Below are positions 9,717-19,920 of a DNA stretch of 64,000 nt, in pieces. Within the stretch, counting starts at the first letter, position 1. The number at the start of each line of letters is the position of its first letter. The notes beneath the pieces are model-generated. The model was given only the letters and a program-made list of their open reading frames with translations, was not told where the DNA came from and did not search any database. Source of the stretch: Aspidapion aeneum (taxonomy: Eukaryota > Arthropoda > Insecta > Coleoptera > Brentidae); the NCBI GenBank assembly GCA_963576565.1, contig OY755039.1, forward strand, positions 22,957,102-23,021,101, in the 5' to 3' direction. The position numbers and the translations under genes are program-made.

Positions 9717-10099
9717 TTTGATGAAATCTGGAACTATACAGTTTGCTTTATACCCCATACCCCATAGTTCTAAGGACACTCATCGTAAAGGCAAGCCTTA
9801 TAGGAAGCGAAGCCAACGTCAGGCTTTCTATTTTTTGGTTATAAGTTTTGACATGTTTTCCTCGGTTTCGCATTGGCGATGGCGGTTCGGTTTTATTTTA
9901 AAGATGTTGTTATATATATATATGTCGAATTTTTTGCGTCACTGGGGGTCCAGCTGATTTTTGTAAACAAAACTTAGATATACAAATTGTGAAAAGCTTT
10001 CGCGGCCATCGTCCAATGGTGGGTGTGCTTTCGGGCTGTTCGGCCGTCATCGTTGGAAATTCGTTCTCGACGTTTCGCCATCTCGAGTGGATGGCATCT

Positions 10100-11305
10100 T
10101 CAGGAGATGTTGACTGTTTGTCGGCTTCTCGAAGACTGGTGGTTAGTCTGTCGCGGGCGCAGGTTATATACGCTATGGTGGGCGGGGCGTATATCAGAGC
10201 TGGTCGGTGATTGGTCACTTTCCCGAGATTCAGTTTTGTTGTTATAAGCGAGCCGTTTAGTGTTTTTAAGAACCGGTAACCATGTTCTGTTAATTTTAAG
10301 AGTTTCTTGAGATCTGTTGAAGTTCTGCTGGTGTTTATGAATTTCGATTGCTTCTCTATAGAGTCTTGGATAGTATGAAGAGGAGGCACAGAGAACTTGT
10401 GTGTCTTCGAATTTTATTCGGTGGTTTTCATTGTTTAGTGTGTGGTCTGCAACTGCGGATTTTTCCGTATGTCCGAGTCGACAGTTGGCTTTGTGTTCTT
10501 TAATTCTTGTGTTTACGGACCGTTTGGTTGTTCCGATGTAGACACTTCCACAGGTACAGGGAATGCGGTATACCCCCGAAGAACTTAGTGGGTTCCTTAT
10601 ATCCTTCGCAGATCTGAGGTGGTTCTCGATCTTCTTAGATGGCTTGAAGATCGTTTTTATGTTGTGTTTTCCCAGAATACGTCCGATTCTATCCGTCACT
10701 CTAGGGATGTAGGGCAGAAAGGCTCTTGAAGTGACTTCGCGGCTGCTCAGTCCACCGCTACTGTTACTTCTAGTACTCGGCTTTGGTCGTATACATTTAT
10801 CTATGTCGCTTTGAGTGAATCCATTTGCTACGAGGACGTTTTTAAGATGGTTTAATTCTTTGTCTAGATGTTCTGGTTCGCAGATTCTTTTCGCCCTCTC
10901 TACCAATGTTCTTATTACCCCTTTTCATTGGCACGGGTGGTGGTTAGATCTGTTGTTTGCGTAGCGGTCTGTGTGAGTAGGTTTTCTGTATACGGTATGT
11001 CCTAGTCGTCCCTCTTTCCTCGTTACTAGTACGTCAAGGAATGCTAATTCTTTGTTGTTCTCTGTTTCCATTGTAAATTGTATACTGGGGTGTATACTGT
11101 TAATGTGGTTGAGAAATTCATTAAGGCTGTCTCTACCATAAGGCCAAACGGCAAAAGTGTCATCTACATATCGCAACCAGACTTTGGGTTTATGAGGGGC
11201 ATTATGGAGAAACTGGAAGAGAAGGCGTTGACTACAGCAGAACTTCAACAGATCTGAAGAAACTCTTAAAATTAACAGAACATGGGTACCGGTTCTTAAA
11301 AACAC
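10100..11305 (-). pseudogene. Penelope-like RT (C-terminal) plus GIY-YIG endonuclease, one nonsense codon
   Basis: A single minus-strand frame with one in-frame TGA at 10925-10927. The upstream part has WLRYVDDTFAVWP (RT motif C with the catalytic DD), then FLDVLVTRK and YRKPTHTDRY, the usual Penelope RT tail. After the stop it continues GVIRTLVERAKRIC, a linker, then SGVYRIPCTCGSVYIGTTKR with RIKEHKANC, the GIY-YIG signature (here GVY...VYIG). The last residues run into the terminal repeat. The first ~25 codons (11240-11305) are read from the inverted repeat copy and are not part of the protein. RT motifs upstream of YVDD are absent, so the element is truncated and dead in cis. Confidence 0.88.
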
Positions 11306-11541
11306 TAAACGGCTCGCTTATAACAACAAAACTGAATCTCGGGAAAGGGACCAATCACCGACCAGCTCTGATATACGCCCCGCCCACCATAGCGTATATA
11401 ACCTGCGCCCGCGACAGACTAACCACCAGTCTTCGAGAAGCCGACAAACAGTCAACATCTCCTGAGGATGCCATCCACTCGAGATGGCGAAACGTCGAGA
11501 ACGAATTTCTAACGACGACGGCCGAACAGCCCGAAAGCACA
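11236..11541 (+). repeat. inverted copy of the Penelope-like 3' terminal region
   Basis: Reverse complement of about 9991-10330, from CAGCAGAACTTCAACAG through GGAAAGGGACCAATCACCG to GAACAGCCCGAAAGC. The few differences include ACCGGTTCTTAAAA with TACC against TTACC. The junction with the truncated coding end lies in CAGCAGAACTTC, suggesting microhomology. Confidence 0.85.
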
Positions 11542-12062
11542 CCCACCAAAAGTTAGATATGATATAAACAACTAATATTTTTTAAATTTTTTGAAATCTA
11601 GGGCAATTTTCCTACTGTTTTTTAGTATATTCCTATAAAATAATAGTTTTGAGACATACCAGTCGTTACTTTTCTTAGCCGGCTTCATTTTTCTTTACAC
11701 AAAAATTAAAATTCGAAGAAAATAATGTGTTCGTTTCACCTTTAAAAGTAATCCGTTAACCTACATCTTTGTTTGTTTACTTCCCAAGTCCTCGGTTTAC
11801 CTTTGATACTAAATGATCACATTCAGTTTGACTTGTATTTTAAGTTTTATGTAATAAAAAATAAAGCGGGCTAAAAAAATATAATGATAATACGTCTAAA
11901 AAATTATATTTTATAGGGATGTACAAAAAAACAGTTGGAAAATTGTCATGGGTTTCAAAAAATTCCAAAAATATTAGTTGTTCATTAACGAGATATCCTA
12001 TCTAACTTTTGTTTACAAAATTCAGCTGGACCACCAGTGACGTGAAAATTCGACATATATAT

Positions 12063-12819
12063 GCATAAGATCCGAACACCGCTCTATTCTAGGAACCGTG
12101 TCATCAATCAACGAAATTCGTCTTTAGTATGAACGTCTTAGAAATATTGTTGTTCGTTGCGAAAGTCCGAAAAAAGCTTACCTCAGACGGCTTTGGTTTT
12201 AATTTTAATTATTTTTGACGTCTAAATAGATTACAACATTTCTAAATCGGCTATTGCCATTTTATTTTTATTTTCTATTTTTTTTCTGCTAATAAATTTA
12301 CTGCAATAAATACTTCTCTTCCGACATGCTGGCGACTATACCCAAATCATCAAGGATGCAAATGTTTTAAACGGTATTGGTTTTAATGCACACCCAAAAC
12401 AGGTGAACAAACGAACATTCTGCAACAAGCAAACGAAGTCATTCATGCTTGGTCATCACTTTTTATGTAAAGATGTAATTTACACTGGTTAAAAAATATA
12501 AAGTTGGATAAAATGGAAAAAACCGCTGTGCCATCGTCATATTAAACCAAAATGCATGGATTTATTTTGTTTTAAATATTTTAAAAATAAATTACTCTTT
12601 TTAACTTGAATGGAAGACAAAATGTACATAAAATGTCAATTTCTTACGTAAACTAAGAAAAATTAATAATAATAAAAATGCGCACTTTAATTTTGTTTAA
12701 ATTTCCAGCTAAACAGATTAAACCAATTTTCTTTTAGAACCAATAGTGTTTGACTAAACCTAAATTTGACAAAAGGGTTTAGACAAAATAAATGGAATAT
12801 AAGGGCTTGGACATTCGAA
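12063..12819. other. no gene recognised
   Basis: A+T-rich sequence with stops in all frames. No family match that I can make. Confidence 0.4.
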
Positions 12820-13077
12820 TATACAGGGTGTTCCATAACTTAGGGGCCATAGGCCAGCAGGTGTATTAAATTGAAATAAAAATTTGTCGGTTAATTTTTT
12901 TTAGAAATAACTATTTTTTTGGTATTATCTTTTATAAATGCCATATTAAACGTAATGTTTTTTTTTAATATTTTTTGTTAATAAAAACAAGTCTCTAGCA
13001 AGACATAATAAAATACTCTGCCAATATATGGGCCCCTAAGCTCACACTAGGTACTATAGTTATGTGAGCTAATATAA

Positions 13078-13432
13078 CTAAAAACTGAAATATATTTAAT
13101 TCAACTCCTCACTAAATTACGTTTTGTTTGATACCACACAAGCCATGTTTTGACTTAAACTCAAATTTTTGAAATCCACCCCCACCCTTAAAAAAAACAA
13201 AAACTAAAATGTATTTTGTTGAACTCCGGACTTAATTATCTTTCGTTTGATATCACACACGCCATATTTTCACTTAAACTCTAATTTTTGAAATATACCC
13301 CCACCCTTTTTTTTTAAATAAATTAAAACGTATTTTGTTTAACTACAGACTCAATTACCTTTCGTTTGATATCACACACGCCATATTTTCACATAAACTC
13401 TAATTTTTGAAATCTATCCCCACCCTTTTATT
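13078..13432. repeat. three direct repeats of about 118 bp
   Basis: Each unit has TTTCGTTTGATATCACACAC, CACTTAAACTCTAATTTTTG and a CCCCCACCCTT block. Units two and three are closer to each other than to the first. Confidence 0.8.
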
Positions 13433-13558
13433 TGGTTTGTGTTCGGTGGATTTTGTTCATTTTTAAATGGGACCATCTCGACCCAAGACCCAGCCCAGGT
13501 ACCAAATTTCATTAAAATCGGCCAAGCGGTTTTTGAGTTATGCGCGTTGGTCGTTACA

Positions 13559-13575
13559 GACAGACATACAGACAC

Positions 13576-13638
<63 letters not shown>

Positions 13639-13639
13639 T

Positions 13640-13672
<33 letters not shown>
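13559..13672. repeat. (CAGA)n microsatellite
   Basis: A run of CAGA tetramers broken by a few CATA or CACA variants. Cysteine/valine/serine-rich or threonine/aspartate/arginine-rich open frames over it are artefacts. Confidence 0.95.
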
Positions 13673-13673
<1 letters not shown>

Positions 13674-14159
13674 GGCGCAACAAAAAAGTTTCAAAATCAT
13701 CTGAAACGCAAAGATATATAAAAATTTTTGAGATCGGAGCAACTTTTTTTTTCTCGAAAAAATTAGGATCACCATAGCTCACACTACTATAGTATAGTAT
13801 ATGTGTGAGCTAATATTATTGATATTTTTCAGAAGAATAGGCAAACAAAAATGATTATTTTTTATACGTTTCTGAAGGTTATTTTAATAGCCTCTATCTC
13901 CTTAACTTGTAATTTTATCAAATAAAGAAATAACACATTTTTGAATCACAATTAACTGAGTATTCAGCTGGCTGTGACAAATTATCATTTTTTTTGTAAA
14001 TCCCTTTTCCCCCCCACTCCTCTAACTTTAAACATCCTTTATCTTAAAAACAGATGTGTGTTGACCCCCATGTTATATAAACTTTTTCTCGGAAATAACC
14101 TCCTCTAGCACCTGCTGCACTTTGGCCCCTAAGTTATGGGACACCCTGTATAAACAGAG

Positions 14160-14690
14160 GTAGTTACATAACGTTTTAACAAATACTCGTATTAAAACGC
14201 TATTTTCAGATTTTTATACCATGATTTTTTGCCTGTGTCTGTGAAAAACCAAGCTATTTTTTTATTTTTTGTAGATATCTTAGAAAGTAAAGCTCTTAGT
14301 ACACATACTTATTTCGGGAAAAGTCATAATAATACGACTATTCGGTAAAACTTTATACACCTACGTTTATAATTTCAAACCCTTAAAAAAATTCCCTCAG
14401 GACATTTATTTTGTTTAAAACCCCTTTGTAGCAGTGAAGCTTCGTAAAACAGCATTTTTGCTTAAAATTTTATAAAAATTGCATCAATAGCAGTTTGGCT
14501 AGAATATCAAAGAAAATAAAAGTGTGCACATTTGCGCATTATTTAAAAATTCTACTTCTAAATGTAGCAAAAGTTGACCTTTTTTGTGTATGCTTTTTTT
14601 TCTCGTACAGTGCTTAATTGTATAAAAATATTTTTTGCTAAATAAAACTGGCACGGCGCCGGCTATTATTAATCATAGGCCTAAACTTTA
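14160..14690. other. no gene recognised
   Basis: A+T-rich sequence between a TIR element and the 3' end of the RTE-like LINE. Nothing recognisable. Confidence 0.4.
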
Positions 14691-14711
14691 CTTGAATTTA
14701 TTTCTTCTTCT

Positions 14712-16238
14712 TTAAGTGCCATCTTCGTTCCGAAGGTTGGCAATCATCAAAGCTATACGTATCTTAGATACTGCAGATCTAAAAAGTTGATTTGTAGAGC
14801 AGCTGAACCACTCTCGTAGGTTACGTAGCCAGGAATGTCGTCTTCTCCCCACGCTTCTCCTTCCTTGAATTTTACCCTGTATTATGAGTTGTAACAAACT
14901 ATATTTATCTCCGCGCATGATATGTCCAAGGTATTGCAGTTTGCGTTTCTTTATGGTAATAACTACTTCCCTTTCTTTCCCCATTCTCTGCAAAACAGCC
15001 TCATTTGTAACTCTTTCTGTCCAGCTTATTCTATGAATCCTTCTGTACAACCACATCTCAAAGGCATTAAGTCTCCGTATCTCTGTCCTCTTCAAAGTCC
15101 AACATTCCATGCCATAAAAGAGCACCGAAAACACATAGCACCGCAACAGTCTAATTTTCAAGTCCAACGTAAGGTCTCTCCCGCAAAACGCTTGTTTCAT
15201 CTTCATAAAAGTTGATCTTGCCTGTTCAATTCTACTTTTGATTTCTTCCGAGCAGTCATTATTTTGATTTATAATGGTGCCTAGGTATTTATATCTTTCT
15301 ACTCTCTCAATAGTTTGGTTTCTTAAAACAAGGTTCACATTGGCTTGAGGCTCCTTTGATATAAGCATAAACTTGGTTTTTTTAGCGTTCAAGGTCAATC
15401 CTTGATCTTCACTAGCTATGGCTACTTTCTCTAGCAAAAACTGCAGATCATCCAAGGAGGTTGCAATTAAAACTGTGTCGTCAGCATATCTAATGATATT
15501 TATTACTCTCCCATTTACTTTTACTCCTTTGCTTTCGTTCTCTAATGCATTTTTTATGATTTCTTCTGAGTAAATATTGAAGAGCATTGGCGAAAGCACA
15601 CATCCCTGTCTAACCCCCCGTTTTATTTGTATTGCCGTGGATTGCTGATTGTCGATTTTGATAACTGCTGTTTGATTGAAATAGAGCCTTGAAATGATTC
15701 TGATGTCTTTGTCATCCAAATTTTTCTCCTTCAGAATGTTGATAAGTTTTTCGTGTTGCACTTTATCAAAGGCTTTGTTATAGTCTATGAAGCATACGTA
15801 CAGTGGTTGATTCATATCCATACAGCGTTGGCCCAGTACATTCACTGCAAACAATGCTTCCCTCGTGCCAAGTCCGTCTCTAAAGCCGAATTGAGTTTCA
15901 CTTATGTCTTGTTCTAGTTTTCTGTACGTTCTGTGATGAATAATTTTAAGAAAAGTTTTCAGAGTGTGGCTCATAAGACTTATTGTACGATAATCGGTGC
16001 ACTGTCTAGCGTTAGGTTTCTTTGGAAGAGTAACAAATGTTGAGACAAGCCATTCTTCAGGTATATGCCCCGAATCATACACCGCGTTAAACAAGTCAAC
16101 CAGAATGTCAATGTGTTCTTCTTCAATGAGTTTAAGAATTTCACTTGGAATTTCATCGGACCCTGGGGCTCTACCGTTTTTAAGATTTTTAAGAGTGTAT
16201 AAAATTTCCTCTTTAGTTATTTCTGGTCCACTGTTTTG
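14712..16238 (-). pseudogene. RTE-like LINE, reverse transcriptase half of a frameshifted ORF
   Basis: The frame is entered at about 16238 as PQNSGPEITKEEILYTLKNL and runs open to the stop at 14712. The first Met (16094) is internal. RT motifs: FVTLPKKPNARQCTDYRTIS, FGFRDGLGTREA, VCFIDYNKAFDKV, RGVRQGCVLSPMLFNIY and IIRYADDTVLIA. The C-terminus reads VLFYGMECWTLKRTEIRRL, RRIHRISWTERVTN and LQYLGHIMRGDKY, typical of RTE-like insect LINEs. Everything after the frameshift is intact. It would copy the element RNA at a nicked target. Confidence 0.88.
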
Positions 16239-17647
16239 AGGCGATTCTTTTGATCATTTCTTTCATCATCGAACAAATCTTTAATATAATTTGTCCACGT
16301 TCTTATTTTCTCTTCTGTTTCTGTAATAATCTTCCCATCTTCATCTTTTAGAACAGAAATTTGCCTTCTTTTTTGACATCCAGTTAATTCCTTTACTTTC
16401 TTATGAACTCCAAAGCTATCATGTTTTCTTTGCAATTCCTCTATCTCTTCACATTTTTTCCGAAAGTATTCCTCTTTTGCTTCTCTGACTTTGGCTCGAA
16501 TTTCTCTTTGTAGACTTTTGTATGCCTCGGTGTTGTTTTTAGCTATTCGTCTTTTTTCCATCAACTGAAGGATATTGGTAGTCATCCATTCATGCTTTGC
16601 CTCTGGATGTTTTATAAGGATCTCCTTACATGGCTCTAATATCGCTCGTTTAATGTTGCGCCATTTTCCATTCACATCTTCTAAGTGTATGTCATTTTTA
16701 CATTGTTTTATGTTTTCATTAATTTTACTTTTCAGTTCTTGGTTTATGTCAGGGTTTTTCAAAAGAGATGTATTCAGTTGATTCGATTTGGGTTTATTTG
16801 GACATTTTTTCAGCTTTATTTTGACGTTAGCTATGAGGGGATTGTGATCTGAAGAGATATCAGCTCCTGGATATGTTTTAACCGATGTTATGCTGTTTCT
16901 GTATCGGTAATTGATCAGAATATAGTCAATCTGGTTTCTAACGATGTTATCCTTTTTATCCTGGGGTGATTTCCATGTATAAAGACGGCGATTTGGTAGT
17001 CGAAAGAAGGTATTTGTTACCACTAGGTCGTTTTCTTGGCTGAACTCTAAGAGCCTATCTCCTCTTTCATTTCTAGTTCCTAATCCGTATTCACCAATAT
17101 ATTTTTCGAATTTTCCCTTTCCGATCTTCGCATTGAAATCTCCCAGGACCAATGTAACATCTCTATTTTTCAAGGATCTTAGTACGTTATTAACTTCTCC
17201 ATAGAATGCTTCAATCTCATCGTCAGATTTATCTGCAGTTGGCGCGTAGATTTGAACTAAATTTAATTTACAGTTTAGCATATGCAGTTGTAATAACATA
17301 ATACGGTCTGATATAGGGGAGAAATTCAAGACTGATTTATTGATCTCTTTGGACACTATAATTGCTACACCATATCTATGGTGATTTTCTTTATTTCCAG
17401 AGTAATATATATACCCATTAGTTGTAGCGTGTTGTCCTGAATCTGCCCACCTTGTGTCGCTGAGGCCTAAGATGTCTAATTTCAGTCTTTTCATTTCTTT
17501 TTCAACATTATGTATTTTCCCGGCTTCGTAAATACTCCTGGTATTCCAGGTACCAATTCTCATAGCTGACCCGGAGATTCTTCGCACCCTCTGATCATTC
17601 AAGATCTGCCGGGGACTGAGGGCCTTTTGTTTAGTTTTTTCAGCCAT
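16217..17647 (-). pseudogene. RTE-like LINE, APE-type endonuclease half
   Basis: 476 residues from the ATG at 17647. The EEP nuclease spans residues 29-285: MRIGTWNTRSI (N35), LDILGLSDTRW, GVAIIVSK, NLVQIYAPTADKSDDE, VTLVLGDFNAKIGKG (D170, N172), QIDYILI and SSDHNPL. The usual SE(T) glutamate is Asp here (SDTRW, residue 64); this may be family variation or loss of activity. The linker (residues 290-470) is Lys/Glu-rich and helical. The frame ends VDQK-stop about 20 codons past the point where the next frame starts PQNSGPEITKEE, so a single 1-nt (or 2-nt) indel near 16240 separates it from the RT. Start choice: first ATG in the frame, with the nuclease starting about 28 codons later. Confidence 0.88.
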
Positions 17648-17660
17648 GATAATTTTTACC

Positions 17661-18385
17661 AGAATTTATTTAACTTTAAAGAAACAAAAACTTAATTTAA
17701 GCACATTGCGTTTTGTACAAGTAGGGATCAAGCTTACTATTATAAAATATTAAACAAGTTACCTAGAGGTTGATAAATAAATAAAGGATTTTTTTAAACA
17801 TGTTTTTTAATGTTTAAGGTAGGGTAATTTGATAGTATACACCGAATGAATTGGCGTATTTTTTCTCTCATCATCATTTTTCATCACTTTTTTTAAAAAA
17901 CTTATTAGTTTTCGAGAAAATCCCTATAAACCTTTTTTTAGGACATTTGGGGCCTTATATCTAGCGAAGCTCAAGGGGGATTCTGGCGGCGAATATGTGG
18001 GGATGTGTCCCAAATGCAAAGGAATAAATATACAGAAATCCAGCTTGCACCTATTTTTTCCCAGGTTTCAGGGTTTTTACCTAATATGACTATAATAAAC
18101 TTGGCTTTCATAAAGTTAAGAAAATATGTTCTGCTAGGGAACATACCAGGTGCTTTGTTCTTTCAAGTTTCTCTCGGAGTCAATTTTCACATCAATTCAA
18201 GGTTATCATTGGTCGAAATCAGACATCTGACATTAATTTGATAGTAATGACATGTTGTTGTAAATATTTTCAATAGAAATATCACTTCGAAATTCTGCTG
18301 CTACAAAGCAGCAGCGCAGTTGTCTTAAATATTCACCCAAAAATGATCTCTTCTGCGTCAGGTTAAAGTCAGATACTACAAACTG
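17661..18385. other. no gene recognised
   Basis: A+T-rich, with short open frames that have no recognisable domain. Confidence 0.4.
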
Positions 18386-18387
18386 AC

Positions 18388-18620
18388 CAATGGTAACCGT
18401 GGATTGATATGGTACGGCCATGTATAACGGATGAACGATGAAAGATTACTAAAGAAGGTCCTAGAATGGCAACAAATAGGGCGCAGAAAAATAGGGCGTC
18501 CTAAACTGGAATGGCAACAGTCAATCCAAAGATCAATGCGTCAAGGAAATCTGACAGAAGATGATTGTCAGGATCGAAGGAAATACGTTCTATACCGACA
18601 TTCTAGTAGTTGTGGTAATT
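18388..18620 (+). pseudogene. LINE RT C-terminal remnant
   Basis: Reads LIWYGHV, stop, then RMNDERLLKKVLEWQQIG and RRKIGRPKLEWQQSI. The WYGHV..R....LPK..LEW.P.GRRKRGRP tail is characteristic of RTE-like LINE ORFs; compare 61417-61770 on the minus strand, which keeps WYGHVQRMDDGRLPKQIL. One in-frame stop and a diverged end. Only about 75 codons survive. Confidence 0.75.
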
Positions 18621-18656
18621 TTCATTGTTTATTAACGTTTATTTTGTAAAATAAGG

Positions 18657-18714
18657 CTAAAACCCATTGACTTCTATACCCTTTCAGGGCCTGATACAAC
18701 TCAATGCTAAAAAC
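18657..18714. mobile_element. 42-bp minimal TIR element with 8-bp target duplication
   Basis: 18665-18706 is nothing but two termini: CATTGACTTCTATACCCT matches the left end of the element at 25791, and CCCTTTCAGGGC...ACAACTCAATG matches its right end (29403-29430) with three differences. The flanks CTAAAACC (18657-18664) and CTAAAAAC (18707-18714) match at 7 of 8 positions, in keeping with the 8-bp duplication of the large copy. Confidence 0.75.
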
Positions 18715-19399
18715 AAAGGTTTTAATATTTTGACTTCACGGTGACAGATTTAAATAAATAAAAAACTCTGCAACGGCTGTCAAAATTGTAAACATTTTAA
18801 TGGTTACAAGAACTCCGTAATAAGGTAATAACGAAAAATAAAAATAAATATTAATATAAACTTTTGGACGAAGATAATTGAGGCCAAATCTCAATTGATT
18901 GGCCTAAGAAATCTACAGTTGCCATTAGTTCTGATAGACCTGTAGAATCTAATGATAAATAGGAACGTTTTCCATAAGGCCCGGATCAGAAGACTCAGCT
19001 TCGACGCTCTCGCGTATCAGCAACAGTTTGCACACAGCTAAACTAGCTATATTTTTGGTCAGCCTCAGTATTCCGGCGTCTCTTGCTGATAAACTTACGC
19101 GTTCAAAACTGAATATCTTGCGTGTGCTTTATTTCAGTAGACGCTTGTCGCGCGAAAAGTGTTTTAAACTTTTATAAATCTTTATACAAACAGATAAAAC
19201 TTTTTTAAATAGTTTTAAAAGTTTAAATTACTGTTACGGTTTTAAGGAAGCCCATTTAAAGTATTATAAGTATGTAAAACTGTTTAAAATATTTATTTAA
19301 ATATTATTAACATTATTAAATGTGTATTTTCTGAAGATCAACCGGTAAGGCTTATTTTTTTTTTCGTTTTCACAAGTTTTTACTAACTATTTTTCTACG
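18715..19399. other. no gene recognised
   Basis: A+T-rich. A locally G+C-richer part at 18980-19110 (TCAGCTTCGACGCTCTCGCG, GATAAACTTACGCGTTC) could be a relic promoter or TE, but no frame or repeat supports a call. Confidence 0.4.
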
Positions 19400-19920
19400 C
19401 GCCTCTAGTTTAAGTTTAAATCTAAGTATTTATACGGATTTTCACCTTTCTTTCTAGCCCGCGCAGCAATGGCTAGAGAAGGTATTATTTCCGAAGAAAT
19501 TTGATTTTGAGATAACGCCGAAAATGTGTTATTTTGATGTTTTTTTTGCAATATCGTCGTGCTGTCTGTGTGTGTCTGTATGTCTGTCCGTAACACGATA
19601 GCTCCTAAACCGCTTAACCGATTTTCATAAAATTTTTCAGTAAAATAATGTTTGACACTCTAACGAGCTGATTAGATTTTCGTCAATTTGATGCTAATGA
19701 TAGTTAAAAATGTTTTTTAAATGCTAAATTTTTAACGGAGCAGCGTATCAATATACGAATTACGGAATATAGTAGAATATTTATAGATTTTGTTCAATAA
19801 TTTGAGTAATAACCAAAAACTTTCTATGAGCTTTAGTTTCCGAGATATTTACAAAAACGGTTTTCAAGGCTTCACTTGAAGTGTGCTAATAGGCTGTCTT
19901 TCAAATGCCTTTTAAAGAAA
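19400..19920 (+). repeat. dispersed repeat R1, copy 1
   Basis: Matches 33225-33720 in the opposite orientation across about 450 bases: GCCCGCGCAGCAATGGCTAG, then GTCCGTAACACGATAGCTCC, ACCGATTTTCATAAAATTTT, GAGCTGATTAGATTTTCGTC and GTTTCCGAGATATTTACAAA. The motif of a flank ending in a (sub)tandem of CTGTCTGT followed by ATAGCTCCTAAACCG is common in insect TEs. No coding frame survives. Confidence 0.75.

Larger units (their letters stand above)
8160..9800 (-). mobile_element. unnamed TIR element, copy A (fragment, interrupted)
   Basis: Read on the minus strand, this matches copy B (about 31330-32010) in order: the CAAACTGTATAGTTCCAG region (9800-9717), then after the foldback insertion at 9031-9716 the CAAATGTAGCTGCAA region, AAAGGGTGTGTCCGTTTT, TAGCTGGCTCAATAAAGTTATAAC and GTGCCCTTAAAGTCGATAGC. 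It lacks both inverted termini: one side ends near the foldback duplicate at 8150, the other fades near 9800. It is the only copy that keeps the 98-codon frame downstream. Confidence 0.7.
9974..11560 (-). mobile_element. 5'-truncated Penelope-like element with inverted 3' copy
   Basis: The insert lies between two TTAGATAT copies (9974-9981 and 11553-11560), an 8-bp target duplication. On the minus strand it encodes the C-terminal part of a Penelope RT and a GIY-YIG domain (10100-11305). Its 3' region (9991-10330) recurs in inverted orientation at 11236-11541, next to the truncation point. That gives a foldback of about 310-base arms at over 95% identity by eye. Penelope-like elements are known for terminal-repeat rearrangements (pseudo-LTRs), and this looks like one. 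Confidence 0.85.
9924..12054. mobile_element. TIR element (MITE-like) split by a Penelope-like element
   Basis: Inverted ends: GTCGAATTTTTTGCGTCACT at 9924 and ...CGTGAAAATTCGAC ending at 12054. Both run on through GGTCCAGCTGAATTTTGTAAACAAAAGTTAGATA. The match continues beyond the insertion (11561-11590 against 11968-12000, AACAACTAATATTTTT). Without the insertion it would be about 550 bases with arms near 90 bases and no coding capacity. The TATATAT on both sides leaves the target duplication ambiguous. The interior (11590-11968) is A+T-rich with no features. Confidence 0.7.
13030..13822. mobile_element. nested repeat insertion with 118-bp tandem units and (CAGA)n
   Basis: Not present in the other two copies of the host element. 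It starts near AGCTCACACTAGGTACTATAG and ends near AGCTCACACTACTATAGTATA, so AGCTCACACTA is at both ends in the same orientation. It holds three 118-base direct repeats (13078-13432), a segment reading CCAAATTTCATTAAAATCGG followed by GCGGTTTTTGAGTTATGCG, and a microsatellite. The segment resembles the conserved block of the 19400-19920 repeat. The class is unknown. Confidence 0.55.
12820..14152. mobile_element. TA-flanked TIR element, copy 1 (with nested insertion)
   Basis: Ends are TACAGGGTGTTCCATAACTT (12822) and AAGTTATGGGACACCCTGTA (ending 14150), running on as AGGGGCC/GGCCCCT, each flanked by TA: a Tc1/mariner-type signature. Internal words CTGAAGGTTATTTTAATAGC and GCACCTGCTGCACTTTGGCC recur in the copies at 20810-21174 and 40335-40815. 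The copy is lengthened by an inserted block between AATAAAATACT and ATTATTGATATTTTT (about 13017-13822). There is no transposase. Confidence 0.8.
14700..17660 (-). mobile_element. RTE-like LINE, nearly intact
   Basis: A minus-strand element with an endonuclease and an RT in adjacent frames and a short 3' end just after the stop (AAGATGGCACTTAAAGAAGA, then AAGAAATAAATTC). I know that compact 3' end from widespread insect LINEs of this group. Only one frameshift (near 16240) breaks the long ORF. The 5' boundary is uncertain, near 17660. Confidence 0.85.

Noticed and set aside
9989..10247. Plus-strand frames at 9989-10247
   Set aside because: Antisense of the Penelope-like 3' region; the same frames reappear in the inverted copy on the other strand.
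13414..13782. Cys/Val/Ser-rich and Thr/Asp/Arg-rich frames on both strands
   Set aside because: Translations of a (CAGA)n microsatellite; open in several frames at once, so not evidence of coding.
14922..16239. Plus-strand frames inside the RTE-like LINE
   Set aside because: Shadows of the minus-strand endonuclease/RT frames, which carry all the motifs.
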